This document shows, piece after piece, positions 58,519-64,000 of a stretch of DNA of 64,000 bases. The position numbers and the translations under genes are program-made. Source of the DNA: JAOPZW01 sp963764585 (GTDB taxonomy: Bacteria; Actinomycetota; Thermoleophilia; Solirubrobacterales; Solirubrobacteraceae). A model generated the notes under the pieces. It made no database searches. It was not told where the DNA came from and saw nothing but the letters and a program-made list of their open reading frames with translations. Where the stretch lies: positions 454,281-518,280 of the forward strand of contig CAVXTB010000011.1 in assembly GCA_963764585.1 (NCBI GenBank), read 5' to 3'. Within the stretch, counting starts at the first letter, position 1; each line of letters opens with the position of its first letter.

Positions 58519-59831
58519 CAGCCGATGTGCTTTCGGGTCGTAGCGTGTGCCTGAGGGTGCGCCGGACGGAGAACGTGGCGCAGCACGTTGCTCCCGACAC
58601 GCTCGCCCTGGCGCGCCCCCTCCCGTACGTCGGAGCGGTAGTGCACGCCGCCGTAGACGCGCGCGTCGTCGACGTCGTCTGTGATCTGCTTCCAACTCGT
58701 GTAATGGAGCGCTACGTCCGGCACCAGCGGGCTCGCCAGCGTGATCGTGTGCCCATCGGGACCGAACATGCGCTCGAGCACGCGCCGCGCGGCGGCGCCG
58801 AAGGAGGCGGCCGCGGACGGATAGCTCGGAAACGGCGGCGTGGGAACGAAGCTGGACCAGTTGGGATCTGCCTCGGTCCTGGGGTTGCCGTCGCGGTCGC
58901 CGAGTCGGATCGCGGTCACCGGGCGCCAGAAGTCGTAGTGGTACTTGCTCTCGAAGCATGCGACGGTGGCGTCGAACATCGCCATCCCAAGGAGGGCGAA
59001 GCTGCGCGCGTTCTCGGCGAGCGTCCTGCCCTGCGCCTGGCTCACCTGTCGCGCCGCCGGGAAGTAGACCTGCACCGCATCGTTGACCGCATAGAAGCGT
59101 GCGTCGTCGGCGCGGTCGGGCGGGCGGGCGGTGCTGTCGACGGCGCCGACCCGCCTGACCTCGTTGAAGTCGCGCGCATAGCGGGCGCTTCCTAGCGCGG
59201 GTGGCGGTGGGACGCGGAACTGCGCTCCGCTCTCGATCGCGAAAGTGTTCACCTGGCCGAGACCGGGCCGGAACGCCGGCAGGAAGTCGGGCGGCGTCGG
59301 CCGCCAGTCGCCCGGCTCGGTGCCGGGAGCATGCGGCGGGTTGGTGTTCGTGCCGTCGTCTGACCGGTTCGCGAGTACCGCATCGGCCGCTGCTTCTCCG
59401 ACCGCGATACCGGCGTCCTTGGCGGGACCGTCCGCCACCGCCGCGAGCGCGGCGCCGCGTTGGGCGTCGAGGCCCGCGGCCTGGTCGGGGTTCAGCTCGA
59501 CGAGCGCGCGGTGCGCCGCGGCGATCGCTGCCGCGCGCGGCGACGCACGCGAAGGGGCGCTCACCGTCCCCAGGTAGGGCTCGTAGTCGCCCACGATCGC
59601 GTTGACGGCCTCGAACACCGCGACCTGGCTGATCGCGGCAGTGCGCCCCTGAAGGAACGGGTCCGGCACCTGCGAAACGGTGGCCTGCATGACCGCGTTC
59701 CACTCGAGCACCGGGTCGGTGCCGGTCGGCGCGCGGGCGCCCGCGACGTCAACATGCGATGCGGCGTCGGCGCCGAGCGCCAGGCAGGCCGCGACCAGCG
59801 CGTAGGCCGGCACTCGCCTCGTCGTGCTCAC
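58518..59831 (-). CDS. vanadium-haloperoxidase-like PAP2-superfamily protein, catalytic His lost
   Basis: GTG 59831 overlaps the upstream hydrolase stop (GTGA), giving 437 residues with a weak signal peptide (VPAYALVAACLALGADAA). The fold and order match bacterial vanadium haloperoxidases/PAP2: 'WNAVMQATVSQVPDPFLQGR', 'SKYHYDFWRPVTAIRLGDRD' (Lys, Arg-Pro), 'PPFPSYPSAAASFGAAARRV', and the late 'VYGGVHYRSDVREGARQGER' (vanadate/phosphate His). The central motif is normally PSGH or PSAH; here it is PSAA, so the acid-base His is gone. The enzyme may be inactive or have another activity. It appears otherwise intact in a region of broken genes. Confidence 0.8.
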   Translation of the reverse strand: MSTTRRVPAYALVAACLALGADAASHVDVAGARAPTGTDPVLEWNAVMQATVSQVPDPFLQGRTAAISQVAVFEAVNAIVGDYEPYLGTVSAPSRASPRAAAIAAAHRALVELNPDQAAGLDAQRGAALAAVADGPAKDAGIAVGEAAADAVLANRSDDGTNTNPPHAPGTEPGDWRPTPPDFLPAFRPGLGQVNTFAIESGAQFRVPPPPALGSARYARDFNEVRRVGAVDSTARPPDRADDARFYAVNDAVQVYFPAARQVSQAQGRTLAENARSFALLGMAMFDATVACFESKYHYDFWRPVTAIRLGDRDGNPRTEADPNWSSFVPTPPFPSYPSAAASFGAAARRVLERMFGPDGHTITLASPLVPDVALHYTSWKQITDDVDDARVYGGVHYRSDVREGARQGERVGSNVLRHVLRPAHPQAHATTRKHIG

Positions 59832-60734
59832 CGCGTACCCCTTCCGTGCACCGGTGCGCGATCGTCGAGCACCGCGCGCACGAATGCCTGCGGCGCCTCG
59901 ATGGCCGGCTCGTTGCCGGCGTCCTCGATCACCCGCAGCGGCCACCCATAGCGGGCGCTCGCGCTCTCGCCGACGGCGAGCGGAACGATCGAGTCGTGCC
60001 GCCCCCAGACAAGGCTGGTGGGAACCGCGATCCGCGCCAATGTCGCCTCCGGGATTGGGGCGAACCCGAACGGGCCCATGAGCGCCTGTATCGCCTCGGC
60101 CGCCCGTGGCGCCAGGTCGAGGTTGTAGGCCTTCATCGGCTCCCACCGGACGGCCGGTCGACGTCGGAGCGCGTCCAGGTCGAAGACGCAGTGCTCCCAC
60201 AGATCGTCGTGCGAGGCCTCGCTGGGCTCGGAGAGAAAGCCTGTCAGCGCCGCGCCGAAAGCCGGCGTCGGTTCGAACGCCGCGAGACCGAACGGGACGA
60301 CGAGCACCAACCGGTCGAGCTGGTCGCCGTGGTCGGCGGCGAAGCGGGCGGCGATCGCGCCACCCAGCAGCTGTCCGAGCAGAACCGGCGGCGTCGAGCA
60401 GGTCTGCTCGACCAGCTCGCCCAACCACGCCATCAGCCGGTCCACCCCCAGCTCGCCCTCCACCATGGATGAGGCGCCGTGGCCCGGAAGGTCGGGCGCG
60501 ATCACGCGATGCGTGGCCGAGAGATCGGGGATTACCTGCTGCCAGATCGCGCCGTAGCCGCCGGGACCGTGCAGCAGCACCATCAGGGGGGCCTTCGCCG
60601 CCTTCGAGCACGGTTGTGGACACGCGCGCGAGTTGCAGTTCGCGCTCGTTGACCGGGACTCCGGCCAGCAGCCTCCCGCGAGCGTCTCTCGCGCCGGGAG
60701 CGCGGCGTCGCGCTCGTGCAAGTTCCGTCTTCAT
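59828..60734 (-). pseudogene. alpha/beta hydrolase, frameshifted, without catalytic Ser
   Basis: ATG 60734 (MKTELARARRRAP) has GGAGGTG upstream. 'VNERELQLARVSTTVLEGGE' is in one frame, and at a C6 run near 60585 the homology moves to the next frame ('PLMVLLHGPGGYGAIWQQVI'). The rest is a complete hydrolase to 'AIEAPQAFVRAVLDDR'. The nucleophile elbow GxSxG is GQLLG (Ser to Leu), and the terminal His motif is GNEPAIE (His to Asn), so even a repaired protein would not be a normal hydrolase. It overlaps the haloperoxidase-like gene. Confidence 0.7.
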
Positions 60735-60828
60735 GGACACCTCCGCTTGGTCGCGTACCCCATCGGAAGGTGCCGTGGCACAGGGCGAGCCGCTTCGGCC
60801 AAACGACCCAACTGTTGGCCTTCACCGG

Positions 60829-60848
60829 CGTGGGTCATTCGACCCACG
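60829..60848. promoter_or_regulatory. 7-bp inverted repeat between regulator and hydrolase
   Basis: CGTGGGT, six-base loop CATTCG, ACCCACG. It lies just after the stop of the LuxR-type gene and about 95 bp upstream of the hydrolase start. It could be a terminator for the first or an operator for the second. Confidence 0.4.
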
Positions 60849-60853
60849 GTTGG

Positions 60854-62496
60854 TCAGATGAGCTCGTGCCGGTACGCGTACGCCGTCGCAGCGGCGCGCG
60901 TGGACACGCGCAACTTGGCGAAGATGTTGCTCACGTGCCGGTCGACGGTGCGCTTGCTGAGAATCAGGTCGGCGGCGATCGCCTTGTTGCTCTCACCCGC
61001 TGCAAGCAAGCGCAGCACCTGCAGCTCGCGCGCCGTCAACCCTCCGGAGTCGCGCGAGACCGCGCCGTGCCCGAGCGAGTCAACGAACGCGAGGTCAGGC
61101 GCCGCTCCCAAACGTTCGAACGCGGCGCGGGCCGCTCGAAGCTCCAGCACCGCCGTCTCCTCGTCTCCGAGCGTCCGGCACGCTCGAGCCAGGACGACGC
61201 GGGCCCGCGCGCTCTCGTACGGCGCGTCGAGCTCCTGCCACAGCTTGGTCGCGCGCCGCAGCGCCGGCAGGGCGCCACGTGCGTCGCCTCCCGCCAGCTC
61301 GACCGTTCCACGGGCGTACGCGGCCAACGCGCGCAGCATCACACTTGCGTAGCTCGCCGCGATCCCCTCGAGCGCGACGCACGCGCTTCGCGCCCGGGCG
61401 ATCTCCGCGGCGGCAAGCATGATCTCGACGCAGGCCGGCAAGAGGCGCACACGCTCGATTCCCTCGGTCGTCGCGGCCATGACCTGGTCGATCGCCGCGA
61501 CCGCGGCGTCGATCCGATTCTGCGCCAGAAGCAGAAGAGCGAGCCCCGGCTGCGGCTCGTATCCACAGCGGCTCGCCTCCCGATAGGCGCGCTCGGCCGC
61601 CGCCAGATCGCCCTGGAGCCGAAGAACCTCCCCCTGCCGATATGAGGCCTGGCCGGCAGCCACCTCGTTCGACCGCTGCAGGAAACGCGCGCGCGCGAGG
61701 CGTGCCTCCTCCAGCGCATCCGGCCAGTCGCCGCCGATCTGCATGAGCTCCGCGCGATGCACTAGCCACACCCCGGTGAACGGCACCAGGCTTGGCTGCC
61801 GATCGCACCACCGGGTCAGACCGCCGTCCACTCGCTGGCACGGCGCAGCTCGTGCGCCTCTCGGCAGCCGTCGATCACGCCGCAATAGACGAGCCCGGTG
61901 ACGATCGGCGACAGCTCCCCTGCCGTCGCAGCGACCATCGCCTCGTCCAACTTGCCCAGACCCTCCTCCACCCGCCCGAGCCTGACCAAGTATCCGCCCT
62001 GATTCATGAGCGCAAGCGCGAGCAGATCCGCGTCGGCGAAGCGCTCGGCGACCTTCGCGGCGGCGGCTGCACAGGACGTCGAGGTTTCCCAGTCGCCCGA
62101 CGCCCGGTGCTGGAGATCGGTCGCGAGCAGCAAGTACCCATGCTCGACACAGTCACGCTCCTCCTTCTCGAGCAAACGTCGTGCGCGCCCTAACCATCCC
62201 GTCATGCGCGCGATCTCTCCACGAAGCATGAGATGCACGCCAAGCCAAACGGCGCACCGCACCGCGCGCAGTCCTTCGCCGCGGTCGAGATAGCCCTGAT
62301 GGACCCGCTCCAGCGTGCTCAGCTGCTCGTCGTCGCGGCCCGTCATGTACGCCGCGGTCGCCAGGAGCTCCAGGTCCCCCGGAGCCAGGGACGCCTCCCG
62401 ATCGACTCGCTCCAGCGACTCGTACGCCTCAAACCAGGCCCCTTGTGCGTACAGCGTCCGGCCGCGTGCGAGCTCGTCACGCGTCATGTCGGCCAT
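60854..62496 (-). pseudogene. LuxR-family TPR regulator, frameshifted
   Basis: ATG 62496 (MADMTRDELARGRTLYAQGA) opens a TPR-rich frame that ends at 'REAHELRRASEWTAV'. The homology continues in the next frame as 'LTRWCDRQPSLVPFTGVWLV', with more TPR repeats, and a C-terminal LuxR helix-turn-helix ('GGLTARELQVLRLLAAGESN', 'LSKRTVDRHVSNIFAKLRVS'). One base is missing near 61820, not in a homopolymer. The regulator has about 545 codons in total. It lies upstream of the hydrolase/haloperoxidase genes and probably regulated them before decay, unless the shift is an assembly error. Confidence 0.72.
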
Positions 62497-62571
62497 TGTT
62501 CCCGCTCCGTCTACCCGACGTGCCGGCATGGCGCCGAGACCGGCCATAGACAACGAGGACCCATGTTGACG

Positions 62572-62771
62572 ACTTCGCCGAGACGCAGCGCAGGATCGGC
62601 GACGGCACCGGCCAGATGGTGCGCGAGCCGGCTGAGATCCGGAACGTGCGCACCGTCACTTCCTTCACCGACGCCAAGGGCAACGTCTTCGTTTCCATGG
62701 CCGCCGTCACTCGAATGCCCGCGACGACCCCGCCAACTGCTGCGACCAGGCGCCCACCGACCGATCTCTGA
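62572..62771 (+). pseudogene. C-terminal fragment of an unknown protein
   Basis: A plus-strand frame without proper start reads DDFAETQRRIGDGTGQMVRE, then 'NVRTVTSFTDAKGNVFVSMA' and ends in a Thr/Pro-rich tail. The strand-turn-strand pattern looks protein-like, but I do not recognise the family. It is too short to be a full gene. Confidence 0.25.
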
Positions 62772-62998
62772 GGCCACCCTGAGCGCTTGCGCTGGCAGAC
62801 GGATGCGAGCGCCTCCCGCCGCTCCGGCCAGGCACTCGAGTTGGACGAGCAGCGACAGCTCGAGTCCAGACTGTTGCTCCTCGAGGAAGGGATCAGCCTC
62901 GGCGCCTCGGTTCGGCGGTCGCTGATGGGTGGGTTGGACGACGGGCACGACGCGGCGCTGCCACTCGCGGGACGCGGCCGCGGCTGGAAGGCCCGTGA

Positions 62999-63072
62999 TG
63001 CCTGGGGGGAGACTCGAACTCCCGACCTCGCCCTTATGAGGGGCGCGCTCTAACCGGCTGAGCTACCCAGGC
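62999..63072 (-). tRNA. tRNA with anticodon CAT (Met or Ile2)
   Basis: A complete cloverleaf: acceptor GCCTGGG pairs with CCCAGGC. The D-arm contains TAGCTCAGCCGGTTAGAGC. The anticodon stem CGCCC/GGGCG holds loop CTCATAA with CAT at positions 34-36, and the T-arm is GGGAGTTCGAGTCTCCC. The discriminator is A; CCA is not encoded. Elongator Met and the lysidine-modified Ile2 tRNA share this anticodon and I cannot separate them. Confidence 0.9.
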
Positions 63073-63074
63073 GC

Positions 63075-63868
63075 GTGTGTCTTGTGGTCCGGTGCCCGCG
63101 TGCGGTCTACGTCGATTCGCGCGGCCGGCGTCGTTTGCCGATCCATGACGCGGCGCACGTTCGGAATGCCCTCGCGCGGTTCGGTCAGGTCGTGTTCGAG
63201 GACGAGGGCGCGCGGGACCGCGCGCGCAGCCGCCTGCTGAGGGCGGCCATGAGGCACGGGATCATGCCCGTCGGGTTTGTCAGCGCGCAGCTGCAACCGC
63301 AGCGCAAGCTGCCGACGGGCCACATCACGTTCCTGCTGACCGACCTCGAGGGCTCAACTGAGCTGCTCGCGCGTCTCGACGATCGATACGCGTCGCTGCT
63401 CGGCGATGTGCGCCGTCTGGTGCGCGGCGCGGTGCGGTCTGCCGGTGGTCGCGAGGCGTCCGCCCGGGGGGATGACGTCTTCGCGGTCTTCGAACGCGCC
63501 CCGGCAGCGCTCGAGGCCGCGCTGGCGATCCAGCGGGCGATGCACGCCGGCGCTTGGCCCGGCGGGTTCGACGTGCGGCTGCGGATCGGCCTGCATCGCG
63601 GGCGTCCCGCGCTCACCGACACCGGCTACGTCGGCCTCTCGGTTCATGCGGCCGCGCGGATCTGCTCCGCGGCGCACGGGCGGCAGATCATCCGTCCTCG
63701 GCCGTGCGCGCGGCGGTCATCGAGTCGCTCCCAGAGGGGGTCAGTCTCAGGAGCCTTGGCGCCTGGCGATACCGCGGCCTGCCCGAGCCGGTCGATCTCT
63801 TCCAGGTGGACGCGGCTGACCTGCCCGCCGACTTCCCGCCACCGCGATCGGCCACCCCCGCCAAGTAG
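63075..63868 (+). pseudogene. adenylate/guanylate cyclase-domain protein, frameshifted
   Basis: The N-terminal part (from GTG 63075) has 'VYVDSRGRRRLPIHDAAHVR' and 'ALARFGQVVFEDEGARDRAR'. Then comes the class III cyclase domain: 'GHITFLLTDLEGSTELLARL' (metal Asp), 'ASARGDDVFAVFERAPAALE' (second Asp) and 'DVRLRIGLHRGRPALTDTGY' with 'VGLSVHAAARICSAAHGRQI'. Near 63690 the frame changes and the domain ends 'SSAVRAAVIESLPEGVSLRS', 'LGAWRYRGLPEPVDLFQV' in another frame. A one-base change separates the two. The start is 2 bp from the tRNA gene, on the other strand. Confidence 0.7.
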
Positions 63869-64000
63869 CCGAACCTTGGTCGCCGTGCAACCGATCGCAC
63901 CTGCGCCGCAGCACGCTTGATCGACCGGGACTGCAGGCAGGCGCTCGGGTTCCCCGAGTCCTCGGTGCGTCGCCCTTGACAGAGAACTGCCGCCGATGTA

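Noticed and set aside
1..64000. CRISPR array, prophage or conjugative element
   Set aside because: No spaced identical repeats, Cas, integrase, capsid, terminase, relaxase or type IV secretion genes were seen; the 13-residue coding repeats at 3 kb are protein repeats, not CRISPR.
63970..64000. Promoter with TTGACA at 63976
   Set aside because: The -10 region would fall beyond the window edge, so it cannot be judged.

Overview
The window is a high-GC actinobacterial chromosome segment. The gene families (F420-dependent luciferase-like oxidoreductase, DUF1269/DUF6325/DUF7144/DUF7218 proteins, SigB/F-type sigma factor, compact caa3/bc operon) suggest class Thermoleophilia, order Solirubrobacterales (Solirubrobacter/Conexibacter/Baekduia-like). 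That placement is inference from family content and base composition; there is no rRNA in the window.

Layout. 0-12 kb is mostly minus-strand envelope, lipid and stress genes: a secreted BNR-like protein, a protein built of 13-residue tandem repeats coupled to an RDD membrane protein, a tyrosine phosphatase, a PAP2/lipid-kinase pair, an Asp23-like/sigma-factor pair, a double DUF2294 protein and a frameshifted BrkB-like gene. 12-16 kb is a patchwork: a flavodoxin-fold reductase, an 884-bp IS5-type insertion sequence, an intact uracil-DNA glycosylase, and two duplicated segments. 16-26 kb holds a minus-strand catabolic run (F420 oxidoreductase, flavin/Fe-S oxidoreductase, enolase-superfamily enzyme, TPP enzyme) and an SDR/GH15 pair. 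25.8-32.1 kb is a seven-gene respiratory operon (coxB, coxA, small membrane protein, ctaG, qcrC, qcrA, qcrB) in which every junction is a 4-nt start/stop overlap.

33-53 kb is the most interesting part. It holds stress-type and sulfur-related genes: DUF6325, a GCS2 ligase + class II amidotransferase + HD + DUF7144 operon, a CMD-like protein, a large LuxR/MalT-type regulator, SulP + DUF2252, two Cys-type arylsulfatases, a formylglycine-generating enzyme, three DUF1269 units (one fused to a sulfatase) and a SpoIIAA-like protein. At least nine transcription units here and one at 5.4 kb carry the same imperfect dyad (consensus near TCATCCCNATTGGGCGATG), mostly 35-90 nt upstream of the start codon. 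I propose that this is an undescribed operator defining a regulon that couples sulfate-ester hydrolysis and sulfatase activation to DUF1269 stress proteins; the LuxR-type regulator, which also carries the site, is the obvious candidate regulator.

53-64 kb contains a VapBC-type toxin-antitoxin pair with a perfect operator, a secreted RTX-repeat protein, then a stretch of decaying genes: fragments of an O-methyltransferase, metallo-beta-lactamase, ECF sigma factor and alpha/beta hydrolase, and frameshifted alpha/beta hydrolase, LuxR-TPR regulator and adenylate cyclase genes, beside an apparently intact haloperoxidase-like gene that has lost a catalytic His. One intact tRNA (anticodon CAT) lies at 63.0 kb. 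Three dispersed tRNA 3'-end fragments (7.5, 15.1 and 54.1 kb) look like relics of tRNA-targeted integration. No CRISPR array, rRNA or prophage was seen.
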